A stretch of DNA of 49,297 nt, taken from the NCBI GenBank assembly GCA_013911065.1, contig JACERV010000038.1:1-49297 (forward strand), written 5' to 3'. The stretch is from Ruminococcus sp. GTDB lineage: Bacteria; Bacillota; Clostridia; Lachnospirales; Lachnospiraceae. The translations under genes and the position numbers were made by a program. Below the pieces are notes generated by a model, which was not told where the DNA came from, made no database searches, and was given only the letters and a program-made list of their open reading frames with translations. Below, one piece after another: positions 34,765-43,836 of this stretch (its first letter is position 1; the number at the start of each line of letters is the position of its first letter).

Positions 34765-35484
34765 ATGAATTTTCATATTTTAACATTGTTTCCGGATATG
34801 GTTATGGATGGGCTGAATACTAGTATCACAGGACGTGCAGTCAATAATGGCCTGCTCTCCATTGAAGCCGTGAATATCCGTGATTATGCATTTAATAAGC
34901 ATCAGAGTGTAGATGATTATCCTTATGGGGGCGGTGCAGGTATGCTCATGCAGGCAGAACCTGTTTACCTGGCTTATGAGGCAGTTGCAGAGAAACTGGG
35001 GAAAAAGCCAAGGGTAGTGTACCTGTCTCCCCAGGGACAGACATTTAATCAGCAGATGGCGGAAGAGCTGGCCCAGGAGGAAGAACTGGTTCTTCTCTGC
35101 GGGCACTATGAAGGTATTGATGAGCGTGTGCTGGAGGAGATTGTAACAGATTATGTTTCTATAGGAGATTATGTGCTGACTGGGGGAGAGCTTCCTGCTA
35201 TGGTTATGGTAGATGCCATTTCCCGTTTGGTACCGGGAGTACTTCACAATGATGTGTCGGCGGAGTTCGAATCTTTTCAGGATAACCTGCTGGAGTATCC
35301 TCAGTATTCACGGCCAGAGGAGTGGCATGGGAAAAGGGTACCGGAAGTACTGCTTTCGGGCCACCATGCGAACATAGAAAAATGGCGCAGGGAACAGTCT
35401 GTTTTAAGGACAAAAGAGCGGCGGCCGGATTTGCTGGAAAAATGTGAGCTGACGCCCTCGGAAAAAAAGCTTATTGAGGAATGA
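34765..35484 (+). CDS. trmD: tRNA (guanine37-N1)-methyltransferase
   Basis: A 239-residue TrmD that methylates G37 of tRNAs with S-adenosylmethionine, which prevents frameshifting. The trefoil-knot motifs are present: DDYPYGGGAGMLMQ, YLSPQGQTFNQQ, LLCGHYEGIDERV and SIGDYVLTGGELPAMVM. The usual length for Firmicutes. GGGGTAAGGGGCAGAAGATAC lies before the ATG. A strong terminator follows, so unlike many genomes rplS is not directly co-transcribed. Confidence 0.97.
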   Translation: MNFHILTLFPDMVMDGLNTSITGRAVNNGLLSIEAVNIRDYAFNKHQSVDDYPYGGGAGMLMQAEPVYLAYEAVAEKLGKKPRVVYLSPQGQTFNQQMAEELAQEEELVLLCGHYEGIDERVLEEIVTDYVSIGDYVLTGGELPAMVMVDAISRLVPGVLHNDVSAEFESFQDNLLEYPQYSRPEEWHGKRVPEVLLSGHHANIEKWRREQSVLRTKERRPDLLEKCELTPSEKKLIEE

Positions 35485-35527
35485 AGAGATATTCAGGGAA
35501 TAAAAAGATAGGTTGTATAATAATAGA

Positions 35528-35572
35528 AGCGCCCTATATTCTGCATGATACAGAAAGGGCGCTTTGTTTTTA
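35528..35572. terminator. Terminator after trmD
   Basis: AGCGCCCT...AGGGCGCT stem with an additional inner pairing (TTCTG/CAGAA), followed by TTGTTTTT. It separates trmD from the convergent SCP-domain gene. Confidence 0.85.
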
Positions 35573-35580
35573 TGCGGTAA

Positions 35581-36357
35581 TTAATAGGTGAACAATTGTG
35601 TCCAGTAGTTTGTACCAGATGCATTCTGATAGTAACCTACACCAATTTTAGTGAATTTGGCATTCAGGATGTTAGCTCTGTGTCCTTCACTGTTCATCCA
35701 TCCGTTCATGACCTGTTCCGGAGTTTTTTGTCCCCAGGCGATATTTTCACCGGCACCATAGAACCGTACTCCCTGCTGAACAAGCGCTGTACTGAAAGAA
35801 CTTCCGTCAGGGCGTGTGTGTGAAAAAGACGTTTCGGTTTCTTTAGCACGTACCAGTGCGGCAGCTTCAATAGATGCATCGGCTGTGACTGGTGACAGAC
35901 CTGCTTTGGCACGTTCCTGATTTACAAGATTGACTACCTGCTGAACATAGCTTGCATTCTCTTGACCGGTACCCGGCTGATTCGTATCTGGTTTTTCTGG
36001 AGTTTCAGGCTGGTTCGTATCCGGTTGGTTTGTGTCAGGCTGTTCCGGAGTTTCAGGCTGATTCGTGTCTGGCTGCTCCGGAGTTTCAGGCTGGCTCGTA
36101 TCTGGCTGCTCCGGAGTTTCAGGCTGGCTTGGCAGTACACAGTTAGACAAGTCAGGAATTGTACAGTTGATTCCCAGTTCCTCCAGTTTTTGTTTCAGCT
36201 CGTCTGCACTGGTGATGCTTCCGTTGATGTAGACGGTTCTGCCCTGTACTTGCTGGCATATCTCTGCTGGCGATGCCGCCTGTACGGACAGGGGGCTCAT
36301 TGCGGCTGCTCCTACAACAGCCGTTGCAAGCAGTGCCGGTAATATCTTACGCTTCAT
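35581..36357 (-). CDS. Secreted SCP/CAP-domain protein with Pro-rich repeats
   Basis: A 258-residue secreted protein from the ATG at 36357 (AGGAGGTACATATTC upstream). A signal peptide (KRKILPALLATAVVGAAAM...SVQA) is followed by a short globular segment with two or more Cys, then a linker of PEQPDTNQPET repeats, then a CAP/SCP domain (VVNLVNQERAKAGLSPV, FSHTRPDGSSF, GENIAWGQKTPEQVMNGWM, HRANILN). The arrangement matches YkwD-type extracellular proteins. Role unknown; such proteins bind the envelope or lipids in other bacteria. It lies unusually between trmD and rplS. Confidence 0.92.
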   Translation of the reverse strand: MKRKILPALLATAVVGAAAMSPLSVQAASPAEICQQVQGRTVYINGSITSADELKQKLEELGINCTIPDLSNCVLPSQPETPEQPDTSQPETPEQPDTNQPETPEQPDTNQPDTNQPETPEKPDTNQPGTGQENASYVQQVVNLVNQERAKAGLSPVTADASIEAAALVRAKETETSFSHTRPDGSSFSTALVQQGVRFYGAGENIAWGQKTPEQVMNGWMNSEGHRANILNAKFTKIGVGYYQNASGTNYWTQLFTY

Positions 36358-36608
36358 GAATATGTACCTCCTAAAATATTGTGATATTGTTACAAAAATA
36401 TTACAAGAAAATAATATCATGAAATAAAGGGATAATATACAGGTAACATTTGGAATCGGGGTGAATCTGCGTCATATGTGGTATTGCAAAGAAGTGGTGA
36501 TTTCTATCACAATATGGATTATACTTAGAAATACAAGTAAGGGATTTAATGTAAAAGTAACATGAAATAATTTAGTTTAGAGCATGAGATTCAGCAGGAG
36601 GTAGATTC

Positions 36609-37946
36609 ATGAGAATGTACGATTTGATTGTGAAAAAGAAGAAAGGGGAGAAGCTGACTAATTCAGAGATTACTGAAATGGTTGCCGGATATGTAAATGG
36701 TGAAATTCCGGATTATCAGATGTCTGCTATGCTGATGGCGATCTGCTTTCAAGGGATGGATGCAGAAGAGACAGCCTCACTGACAATGGAGGTTGCCAGA
36801 TCTGGGGATATGGTGGATTTATCTCCCATTGAGGGAGTGAAGGTAGACAAACACAGCACCGGCGGCGTCGGAGACAAGACTACAATCGTTATAGGGCCAA
36901 TTGTTGCAGCGTGTGGTGTAAAGGTAGCCAAAATGTCAGGCAGGGGACTTGGACATACAGGTGGAACGATTGATAAATTTGAGGCGATTCCGGGAATGAA
37001 GATGGCACTGAATCAGGAAGAATTCTTCTCTATTGTAAATAAAGTAGGTGTCAGCGTTGCCGGACAGTCTGGCAATTTGGCACCGGCAGATAAGAAACTA
37101 TACGCTCTCCGGGATGTAACCGGAACGGTAGACAGTATACCTTTGATTGCCGCATCTATAATGAGTAAAAAACTGGCATCTGGAAGTGATTGTATTGTTC
37201 TTGATGTAAAAACAGGCAGTGGTGCATTTATGAAGACATTGGAAAGCTCCATCGAACTTTCCAAAGCCATGGTTGAAATTGGGGAACATGCCGGAAGAAA
37301 AACAATGGCAGTGGTAACAGATATGGATATCCCTCTGGGATATGCCATCGGTAATTCTTTAGAAGTTATAGAATCAGTGGAGACTCTGAAGGGAAGGGGG
37401 CCAAAAGATTTAACACAAGTTTGTATAACGTTGGCTTCTAATATGTTGCATGTTGCAGGAAAAGGTGATATAAAAGAGTGTGAAGTAATGGCAAGAGAAG
37501 CACTGGAGAGCGGCAGGGCATTTGATAAATTAGTAGAGATGGTAGAGGCCCAGGGCGGAGATTCTTCCGTTATTAAAGACACAAATAAGTTTGGAGCCAC
37601 TCCTTATAGAAGTGAAGTAAAAGCAGTAAAGTCTGGATTTGTAAATCACTTAAATACAGAAAAATGCGGAATAGCCTCTGTGTTGCTGGGTGCAGGCAGG
37701 GAGACATTAGACAGCGAAATCGATTATCTGGCAGGCCTTATTTTAAATAAGAAGACAGGCGATTATGTGGAAGAAGGCGAAGTACTTGCTGAAATGTATG
37801 CTTCTGATAAAGCATTATTCGATAAAGCAGAAAAGCTGCTTCAGGAGGCGTATTTGATTAAAGATGAAAAGCCGGAAATGCAGCCCCTTATTCATGCAAA
37901 GGTTACAGTAGATGGAGTGGAGCTGGCACCTGTTTTAGGACAGTAA
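36609..37946 (+). CDS. pdp: Pyrimidine-nucleoside phosphorylase
   Basis: A 445-residue phosphorylase that splits thymidine, uridine or deoxyuridine to base and (deoxy)ribose 1-phosphate. The signature region is clear: MYDLIVKKKKGEKLTNSEI, VDKHSTGGVGDKTT, AKMSGRGLGHTGGTIDKFE and SGNLAPADKKLYALRDVTGTV, VLDVKTGSGAFMKTLE. GCAGGAGGTAGATTC precedes the ATG. It reads like a single-gene unit placed between trmD and rplS, without the deoB or deoD genes that often accompany it. Confidence 0.96.
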   Translation: MRMYDLIVKKKKGEKLTNSEITEMVAGYVNGEIPDYQMSAMLMAICFQGMDAEETASLTMEVARSGDMVDLSPIEGVKVDKHSTGGVGDKTTIVIGPIVAACGVKVAKMSGRGLGHTGGTIDKFEAIPGMKMALNQEEFFSIVNKVGVSVAGQSGNLAPADKKLYALRDVTGTVDSIPLIAASIMSKKLASGSDCIVLDVKTGSGAFMKTLESSIELSKAMVEIGEHAGRKTMAVVTDMDIPLGYAIGNSLEVIESVETLKGRGPKDLTQVCITLASNMLHVAGKGDIKECEVMAREALESGRAFDKLVEMVEAQGGDSSVIKDTNKFGATPYRSEVKAVKSGFVNHLNTEKCGIASVLLGAGRETLDSEIDYLAGLILNKKTGDYVEEGEVLAEMYASDKALFDKAEKLLQEAYLIKDEKPEMQPLIHAKVTVDGVELAPVLGQ

Positions 37947-37956
37947 TAAAAAGGAC

Positions 37957-37985
37957 TTGAAACCTGTAAGGAAATGTGATAAAAT
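37957..37985 (+). promoter_or_regulatory. Promoter of rplS
   Basis: TTGAAA (37957-37962), 17-base spacer, TAAAAT (37980-37985), just after the pdp stop. Confidence 0.75.
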
Positions 37986-37991
37986 ACAACA

Positions 37992-38092
37992 GTTGTGAAG
38001 TGAGAAATGATGGTCCTCTGATGCAAAAATAGTTTTGCAGACACCATATGAGTCTGCAGACAGGTATTAAGAACGTCTAAATATGAAGGAGG
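37992..38092 (+). promoter_or_regulatory. Structured leader of rplS (candidate L19 leader)
   Basis: About 100 bases of leader hold ATGGT...ACCAT enclosing TCTGATGCAAAA...TTTTGCAGA, then the palindrome GTCTGCAGAC. Ribosomal-protein leader RNAs named L19 leader are known before rplS in Firmicutes, where L19 may regulate itself. The match to that family is not verified. Confidence 0.5.
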
Positions 38093-38099
38093 TCACACA

Positions 38100-38447
38100 A
38101 TGAATGATATTATCAGAAGTATTGAGGCAGAACAATTAAAGGAAAACGCACCGGAGTTTCATGTTGGTGATACTGTAAAAGTATACGCTAAGATTAAAGA
38201 GGGTGCACGTGAGAGAATTCAGGTGTTTGAAGGCACAGTTTTAAAGAAACAGGGCGGAAGCACAAGAGCTACTTTCACAGTGAGAAAGAATTCTAATGGA
38301 ATCGGTGTTGAGAAAACATGGCCGTTACATTCCCCTAACGTTGAAAGAGTAGAAGTTGTGCGCAGAGGTAAAGTCAGAAGAGCAAAACTGAACTACTTGA
38401 GAGACCGCGTTGGTAAGAGAGCTAAGGTAAAAGAATTAGTAAAATAG
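38100..38447 (+). CDS. rplS: 50S ribosomal protein L19
   Basis: A 115-residue L19 of normal length ([77 protein letters not shown]). GAAGGAGGTCACACA precedes the ATG. It begins the second half of the translation/secretion block. Confidence 0.98.
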   Translation: MNDIIRSIEAEQLKENAPEFHVGDTVKVYAKIKEGARERIQVFEGTVLKKQGGSTRATFTVRKNSNGIGVEKTWPLHSPNVERVEVVRRGKVRRAKLNYLRDRVGKRAKVKELVK

Positions 38448-38531
38448 TAACTATGAGAGGGACAAGTACAACATGTATATTGTCCCTTTTATGTATAATT
38501 GGAAACGGTGTTTCTTATATGAGGAAAGAAA

Positions 38532-39200
38532 ATGGCAGATTTAAATTTTCGGAAAAAGCATAGGGGACAGGCGAAAAGAAAGCGAAAGGTGAAAAAGAAA
38601 CGAGAGCTGAAGTTTGATACAGGAAAACCTGAGCTGCGGTTTCGGAAGGAAAAGACAAAAGCAGAAAAACAAAATACTGGTGTAATTGTGAACTGGGTTG
38701 TACAGATTGTGATTGTCTGTGTCATTGCATTTATGCTTGTTTGGTTTTTTGGACAGAGAGTCAGTAATGCAGGCGATTCTATGAAGCCTGTTCTAAATAA
38801 TGGTAATGTTGTAATGATAAACAGGCTTGTTTATAATGCAAGTAAGCCTAAACGCGGGGATATTATTGCATTTAAGCCGAATGGAAATGAGAATACCCAT
38901 TATTCGGTGAAACGGATTGTAGGTCTCCCAGGTGAAACAATACAGATTAAAGATGGTAATATTTACATCAACGGTGAGGTTATGACAAAGGATATTTATG
39001 CGGAGTATATCAAGGAAGCCGGCATTGCAGATGAACCTCTGACATTGGGCGGTGATGAGTTTTTTGTACTGGGAGATAACCATTCCAGCAGTGATGACAG
39101 CAGAATGGCTGATATTGGTAATGTGAAGCGGAGTGAAATATATGGGCGGGTTTGGTTTGTAGCCAGCTTTGGTTCTGATTTTGGTTTCGTGAAAAGATAA
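38532..39200 (+). CDS. lepB: Signal peptidase I with long basic cytoplasmic tail
   Basis: A 222-residue type I signal peptidase. Residues 1-55 are a very basic cytoplasmic extension (FRKKHRGQAKRKRKVKKKRE). One membrane helix (about 58-78) follows, then the catalytic domain with Ser in NAGDSMKPVL and Lys in YSVKRIVGLPGE, and box E (FFVLGDNHSSSDDSR). The active site is complete. It is the first of two signal peptidases in this operon, separated by rbgA. The tail is the main difference from the second copy. Confidence 0.94.
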   Translation: MADLNFRKKHRGQAKRKRKVKKKRELKFDTGKPELRFRKEKTKAEKQNTGVIVNWVVQIVIVCVIAFMLVWFFGQRVSNAGDSMKPVLNNGNVVMINRLVYNASKPKRGDIIAFKPNGNENTHYSVKRIVGLPGETIQIKDGNIYINGEVMTKDIYAEYIKEAGIADEPLTLGGDEFFVLGDNHSSSDDSRMADIGNVKRSEIYGRVWFVASFGSDFGFVKR

Positions 39201-39214
39201 AGGAGGAAGATAAC

Positions 39215-40066
39215 ATGCATTTTCAGTGGTATCCTGGTCATATGACCAAGGCAAAGCGCATGATGCAGGAAAATATAAAACTAATTGATCTTGTGATTGA
39301 ATTAGTAGATGCCAGGATTCCGGTGAGCAGCAGAAATCCGGAAATTGATGAGCTGGGAAAGAACAAGGCAAGGCTGATTCTGCTGAATAAGTCAGATTTG
39401 GCAGGGGATAAATGGAATGATGCATGGGCGGAATACTTTAAAGAAAAGGGGTATTCAGTTCTAAAAGTAAATTCCAAAAAGGGCGGGGGAATTAAGTCCA
39501 TACAGGGTGTGATTCAGGAAGCCTGTAAAGAGAAAATAGAGAGAGACAGAAAGCGGGGAATCCTGAACCGCCCGGTGAGGGCTATGGTAGTAGGAATTCC
39601 CAATGTTGGAAAATCAACGTTTATCAATGCCCTGGCAGGTAAAGCATGTACGAAGACAGGAAATAAGCCAGGAGTGACGAAAGGAAAGCAGTGGATCCGC
39701 CTGAATAAAAACGTGGAGCTTCTGGATACTCCGGGAATATTGTGGCCCAAATTTGAGGATCAAACAGTGGGGCTTCGTCTTGCGTTTATCGGTTCTATCA
39801 AAGATGAAATTCTCAATACGGAAGAGCTGGCTATGGAACTGATTAGATTCTTAAAAGAGTTCTATCCTGGAACTTTGAAAGAAAAGTACCAAATAGAGGA
39901 AGCTGAGGATGATTTTTCATGTTTGCAGGAAGTTGCAGAAAGCAGGCATTGTCTTGTAAAAGGCAGTGAGCTGGATACAGAGAAGGCTGCCAGATTGCTT
40001 CTGGATGATTTCAGGAATGGAAGACTTGGGAAAATAACACTTGAATTTCCCAATGATTATGAATAA
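39215..40066 (+). CDS. rbgA: Ribosome biogenesis GTPase RbgA (YlqF)
   Basis: A 283-residue circularly permuted GTPase needed for late 50S assembly. Motifs occur in the permuted order: G4 (LNKSDL), G5 (VNSKKG), G1 (GIPNVGKSTFIN), G2/G3 (GVTKGKQW, LLDTPGILWP), and an ANTAR-like C-terminal domain. The N-terminal MHFQWYPGHMTKAKR is diagnostic. GATAAAGGAGGAAGATAAC precedes the ATG. Confidence 0.97.
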   Translation: MHFQWYPGHMTKAKRMMQENIKLIDLVIELVDARIPVSSRNPEIDELGKNKARLILLNKSDLAGDKWNDAWAEYFKEKGYSVLKVNSKKGGGIKSIQGVIQEACKEKIERDRKRGILNRPVRAMVVGIPNVGKSTFINALAGKACTKTGNKPGVTKGKQWIRLNKNVELLDTPGILWPKFEDQTVGLRLAFIGSIKDEILNTEELAMELIRFLKEFYPGTLKEKYQIEEAEDDFSCLQEVAESRHCLVKGSELDTEKAARLLLDDFRNGRLGKITLEFPNDYE

Positions 40067-40100
40067 GATATAGGTAGACACTAGAAAGAAGGTTTACGGA

Positions 40101-40646
40101 ATGGACCAGGAGAGAAGTATCATAAGGGAACTGTTTGGCTGGATTGTGTATATACTGATTATAGTAGGCCTTACCTACTTAATTATTACATTTGTGGGCC
40201 AACGTACACGTGTCAGCGGCTCCTCTATGGAGACTACGCTGTCAGACGGGGATAATCTGATTGTGGATAAGATATCGTACCGTTTTGGAGAACCAAAGAG
40301 ATATGAGATTATTGTATTTCCCTATCAATACGAGGAAAATACATACTATATAAAACGGATTATCGGCCTGCCGGGAGAGACAGTGCAGGTGATGGACGGA
40401 GACGTGTATATCAACGGGCAGAAGCTGGATGAGAATTATGGCAATGAAGCGATGCAGGACTCGGGAATTGCAGGTGAGCCGATTACATTAGGTGAGGATG
40501 AGTATTTTGTACTGGGAGATAACCGGAATCACAGTGCGGACAGCCGGGATGACAGTGTGGGAGTACTCCACCGGAAGGATTTGCTGGGGCGGGCGTGGAT
40601 TCGTATCTGGCCGTTTAACAAATTCGGAGTGATTAAACATGAGTAA
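40101..40646 (+). CDS. lepB: Signal peptidase I, second copy
   Basis: A 181-residue type I signal peptidase. One N-terminal helix (residues 12-33) and catalytic Ser in VSGSSMETTLSDGD, Lys in YYIKRIIGLPGETV, box E (YFVLGDNRNHSADSRD). It has the compact size typical of Gram-positive SipS-like enzymes. It overlaps rnhB by 8 bases. Tandem signal peptidases are common in Firmicutes and may divide up substrates. Confidence 0.96.
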   Translation: MDQERSIIRELFGWIVYILIIVGLTYLIITFVGQRTRVSGSSMETTLSDGDNLIVDKISYRFGEPKRYEIIVFPYQYEENTYYIKRIIGLPGETVQVMDGDVYINGQKLDENYGNEAMQDSGIAGEPITLGEDEYFVLGDNRNHSADSRDDSVGVLHRKDLLGRAWIRIWPFNKFGVIKHE

Positions 40647-41397
40647 GAGTATCAGCAGTATCAGACAGGAATTTGAACAGGCACAAAAACAGGAGCTTCC
40701 CGGTCTTTATGAAATGTATGCCGGGGACAGCCGAAGCGGTATCAAAGCTCTGATATTAAAATATAAAAAACAGGAAGAGAAGCTTCTGGAGGAGCGTCTG
40801 CGCCTGGAACAGATGAGACAGTTTGAAAAAAAATATGAGCAGTATACTTATATCTGCGGTATTGATGAAGTTGGCAGGGGACCTCTGGCGGGGCCGGTTG
40901 TGGCAGGAGCGGTCATTCTTCCAAAGGATTGTGAGATACTTTACATTAATGATTCAAAAAAACTTTCTGCGAAAAAACGGGAAGAACTTTATGATGAGAT
41001 TATGGAAAAAGCAATTGCTACAGGAATCGGTATGGTAAGTCCTGCCAGGATTGATGAAATGAATATCCTGCAGGCGACCTATGAAGCCATGCGTGCCGCT
41101 GTACGGGAACTGGACCCGGCACCAGAGCTGCTGCTCAATGATGCGGTGACCATCCCCGAGGTTACGATTCCTCAGGTACCTATCATTAAAGGCGATGCAA
41201 AGAGCGTTTCTATTGCGGCGGCCAGTATTATTGCCAAGGTAACAAGGGACAGACTGATGGCAGAATATGATAAAATACTGCCCGGCTATGGATTCGCAGA
41301 GAATAAAGGATATGGATCTGGAGCACATATCGAGGCTTTGAAGAAATTAGGTCCGACACCAATTCACCGGGTATCCTTTATTAAAAACTTTACGTAA
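40639..41397 (+). CDS. rnhB: Ribonuclease HII
   Basis: A 252-residue RNase HII that cuts the RNA strand of RNA-DNA hybrids, including single ribonucleotides. The N-terminal 70 residues are a helical extension common in Firmicutes. The catalytic core has YICGIDEVGRGPLAGPVVAG, NDSKKLSAKKREELY, and KGDAKSVSIAAASIIAKVTRD. It overlaps the signal peptidase gene. Its stop lies within the left end of a palindromic repeat. Confidence 0.96.
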   Translation: MSKSISSIRQEFEQAQKQELPGLYEMYAGDSRSGIKALILKYKKQEEKLLEERLRLEQMRQFEKKYEQYTYICGIDEVGRGPLAGPVVAGAVILPKDCEILYINDSKKLSAKKREELYDEIMEKAIATGIGMVSPARIDEMNILQATYEAMRAAVRELDPAPELLLNDAVTIPEVTIPQVPIIKGDAKSVSIAAASIIAKVTRDRLMAEYDKILPGYGFAENKGYGSGAHIEALKKLGPTPIHRVSFIKNFT

Positions 41398-41464
41398 CTA
41401 TTCAGCGTTTAGCCGAAGCGAGATGAAGCATAGCGAAATGGAGCTTTTCTTCCTGAACAGTTAC
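41394..41464. repeat. GTTAC-GTTCA-bounded repeat between rnhB and yraN
   Basis: Left end GTAACTATTCAG and right end CTGAACAGTTAC are inverted repeats with one mismatch. The interior (GCCGAAGCGAGATGAAGC, TAGCGAAATGGAGC) differs from the other copies. It begins inside the rnhB stop codon. Confidence 0.6.
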
Positions 41465-41506
41465 AATTTTATTAGCTGAGTATGTGAGATCGCAGTCTAA
41501 AGGATT

Positions 41507-41869
41507 ATGAGACAGACAAAGAAACAGAATAACAGGAAAATAGGTGCACAATATGAGCAGGCAGTGGGATATTACCTGGAACAGCAGGGGTATATCATCT
41601 TAGAGTTTAATTACCGCTGCCGCCTGGGTGAGATTGATATTATAGCCAGGGATAGCTTCTGTCTGGTGTTCTGTGAAGTGAAATATAGGCAGGATAAAAA
41701 GAAGGGAAGCCCTCTGGAGGCTGTTACTTTAAAAAAGCAGAAAATACTTTACCAGTGTGCATCTTATTATTTGACGGTTCATGGTATTTCTGACTGCCCA
41801 TGCAGGTTTGATGTCATCGGGATTGAGGGAGAGAAGATAATACATATCAAAAACGCATTCCAGGGTTGA
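41507..41869 (+). CDS. YraN family (UPF0102) endonuclease-like protein
   Basis: A 120-residue YraN protein with the restriction-endonuclease-like fold: IGAQYEQAVGYYLEQQGY, ILEFNYRCRLGEIDIIARD and VFCEVKYRQDKKKGSPLEAV, holding the D...E-x-K core. It is normally found after rnhB, as here. Function uncertain; proposed roles are in DNA processing. The ribosome binding site is weak (TAAAGGATT). Confidence 0.93.
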   Translation: MRQTKKQNNRKIGAQYEQAVGYYLEQQGYIILEFNYRCRLGEIDIIARDSFCLVFCEVKYRQDKKKGSPLEAVTLKKQKILYQCASYYLTVHGISDCPCRFDVIGIEGEKIIHIKNAFQG

Positions 41870-41951
41870 ATTTCATACTATAGATTTGAAGTAACTGCAC
41901 AGTCCGTGTGAAAAATTGAACATATACGATTTGAAACAGAAAGGGAGTTTT

Positions 41952-42809
41952 ATGAGTTTAGGGCTGCACTACCAAAATGAAGAGAAGATTTTTCAAGAGA
42001 TAGAGACGGATACTCCATATTTGGAATATCCGTTGTTTCAACATACGGGCATTGTAAAACATGGTTTTTCTACCCGGCTGGGCGGTGTCAGTGAAGGCTG
42101 CTATTCCTCTCTGAACCTGAGCTTTACCAGAGGGGATAATGAGGAGGCTGTCCGTGAAAATTTTCGTAGAATCGGGGCGGCAATAGGAATAAGATGTGAG
42201 GATATGGTGTTTACCCAGCAGACCCATACTGCCAATGTCCTTGCTGTGACAGAGGAAGAGAGGGGCATGGGAATTGTCCGCCCCAGAAATTATTCCGATG
42301 TAGACGGCCTTGTTACAAATGTACCAGGGCTATGTCTGGTTACCTTTTTTGCAGACTGTGTTCCCTTATATTTTGTTGACCCGGTGAAGAAAGTAATCGG
42401 CCTGAGTCACTCCGGGTGGCGGGGGACAGTGGGTAAGATTGGAAAGATAACGGTACAATTAATGAAGGAAAAATATGGTTCCGATCCTTCTGACATTTTA
42501 GCGGCAGTGGGCCCTTCTATTTGTCAGGAATGTTATGAGGTTAGCAGGGATGTAATTGAGAAATTTAGGGAATGCTTTCAGGAGAGGGACTGGTCAAAGT
42601 TATTTTATCGAAAAGAAAATGGCAAGTACCAGTTGAATCTCTGGAAGGCCAATGAGCTTGTGTTTACTGAGGCTGGAATTCCAAGGGAAAATATTGCTGT
42701 GACAAATTTGTGTACACATTGCAACAGTCAGATATTATATTCCCATAGAACAGCAGGAGATAAACGAGGGAACTTATGTGCCTTTCTTGCCCTGAGGGAA
42801 GATATATAA
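41952..42809 (+). CDS. pgeF: Peptidoglycan editing factor PgeF / YfiH (laccase domain)
   Basis: A 285-residue YfiH-family protein from the ATG at 41952, preceded by AAAGGGAG; a TTG 12 codons upstream is also in frame. Metal/active-site motifs: TQQTHTANVL, FADCVPLYFVDPVKK, GLSHSGWRGTVGKI and the end LCTHCNSQILYSHR. In E. coli it removes wrongly placed L-Ser from cell-wall precursors; other members act as purine nucleoside phosphorylases/deaminases. Cytoplasmic. Confidence 0.92.
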   Translation: MSLGLHYQNEEKIFQEIETDTPYLEYPLFQHTGIVKHGFSTRLGGVSEGCYSSLNLSFTRGDNEEAVRENFRRIGAAIGIRCEDMVFTQQTHTANVLAVTEEERGMGIVRPRNYSDVDGLVTNVPGLCLVTFFADCVPLYFVDPVKKVIGLSHSGWRGTVGKIGKITVQLMKEKYGSDPSDILAAVGPSICQECYEVSRDVIEKFRECFQERDWSKLFYRKENGKYQLNLWKANELVFTEAGIPRENIAVTNLCTHCNSQILYSHRTAGDKRGNLCAFLALREDI

Positions 42810-42878
42810 CAAATATTAACTTTTAATAAGCGTGGGTTTATTGCGGGTGAATTATACCCCACGAAAAAGGAGGCTCAT

Positions 42879-43784
42879 ATGGGTTTGCAGATATCAGATT
42901 TAACATCTCCGGAGGAGGTTACTACAGAGGTGGCTGAAGAGGTGAATCGTGCCACACAATATTTTCAGGATCATCTTCCGGAAGTAATTAACTTTGGGAT
43001 AAGAGTAGCATTGGCATTTGTGTTTTTCATTATTGGCCGTTTTATCATCCACTGGATACAAAAACTTGTAAAACATTCTTTGAAGAGAACACATGCAGAC
43101 CAAGGTGTGATTCAGTTTATCGACTCTCTGCTGAAATTCGGTTTATATACGCTGCTGATTTTTATAATTGCCACAAAGCTGGGTGTTGAGTCTTCGTCAG
43201 TGGCAGCATTAATTGCTTCTGCCGGGGTAGCCATAGGTTTGGCTTTGCAGGGAAGTCTGGGAAACTTTGCAGGCGGAGTGCTGATACTTCTTCTGAAACC
43301 ATTTGTGGTAGGAGATTATATTATTGAAGATACTCAGAAGAATGAAGGTACAGTAAAAGAAATACAGATATTTTATACGAAATTATCAACGGTGGATAAT
43401 AAAACAATTGTCATACCTAATGGTACTCTTGCAAATAGCAGTTTGACAAATGTAACAGCGCGCCCCGAGAGACAGCTGGATTTGAAAGTGAATATTTCTT
43501 ACAATGCAGATTTGAAAAAGGCAAAAGCATTACTGGAAGGTTTGTTGGCAAAGGATAGCTCCGTTATGCAGGATGAAGATGTCAATGTATTTGTAGATTC
43601 CCTTGGAGAAAGTGCCGTTGTACTGGGGATGCGTGCCTGGGTAAAGACAGAAGAATTCTGGGCTGCAAGATGCAGATTGTTGGAAGAAATCAAATTGGCA
43701 TTTGACAAAGAGGGAATCGAAACACCTTATCACCAATTGAGAGTTCATATGCCGGAGGCAGTGAAAAACGAAAAAAATGGTTGA
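42879..43784 (+). CDS. mscS: Small-conductance mechanosensitive channel (MscS)
   Basis: A 301-residue MscS channel. It has an N-terminal amphipathic region, three membrane helices, and the pore-lining helix with glycine/alanine packing (SSVAALIASAGVAIGLALQG, SLGNFAGGVLIL), then the beta domain (VVGDYIIEDTQKNEGTVKEI, VIPNGTLANSSLTN). It opens on hypo-osmotic shock. GAAAAAGGAGGCTCAT precedes the ATG. It immediately precedes the tRNA gene. Confidence 0.95.
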   Translation: MGLQISDLTSPEEVTTEVAEEVNRATQYFQDHLPEVINFGIRVALAFVFFIIGRFIIHWIQKLVKHSLKRTHADQGVIQFIDSLLKFGLYTLLIFIIATKLGVESSSVAALIASAGVAIGLALQGSLGNFAGGVLILLLKPFVVGDYIIEDTQKNEGTVKEIQIFYTKLSTVDNKTIVIPNGTLANSSLTNVTARPERQLDLKVNISYNADLKKAKALLEGLLAKDSSVMQDEDVNVFVDSLGESAVVLGMRAWVKTEEFWAARCRLLEEIKLAFDKEGIETPYHQLRVHMPEAVKNEKNG

Positions 43785-43836
43785 AATTCCTTCGGAAAAG
43801 CGATATAATAACTAAGGTTCGCTTCACGGACCTTAA

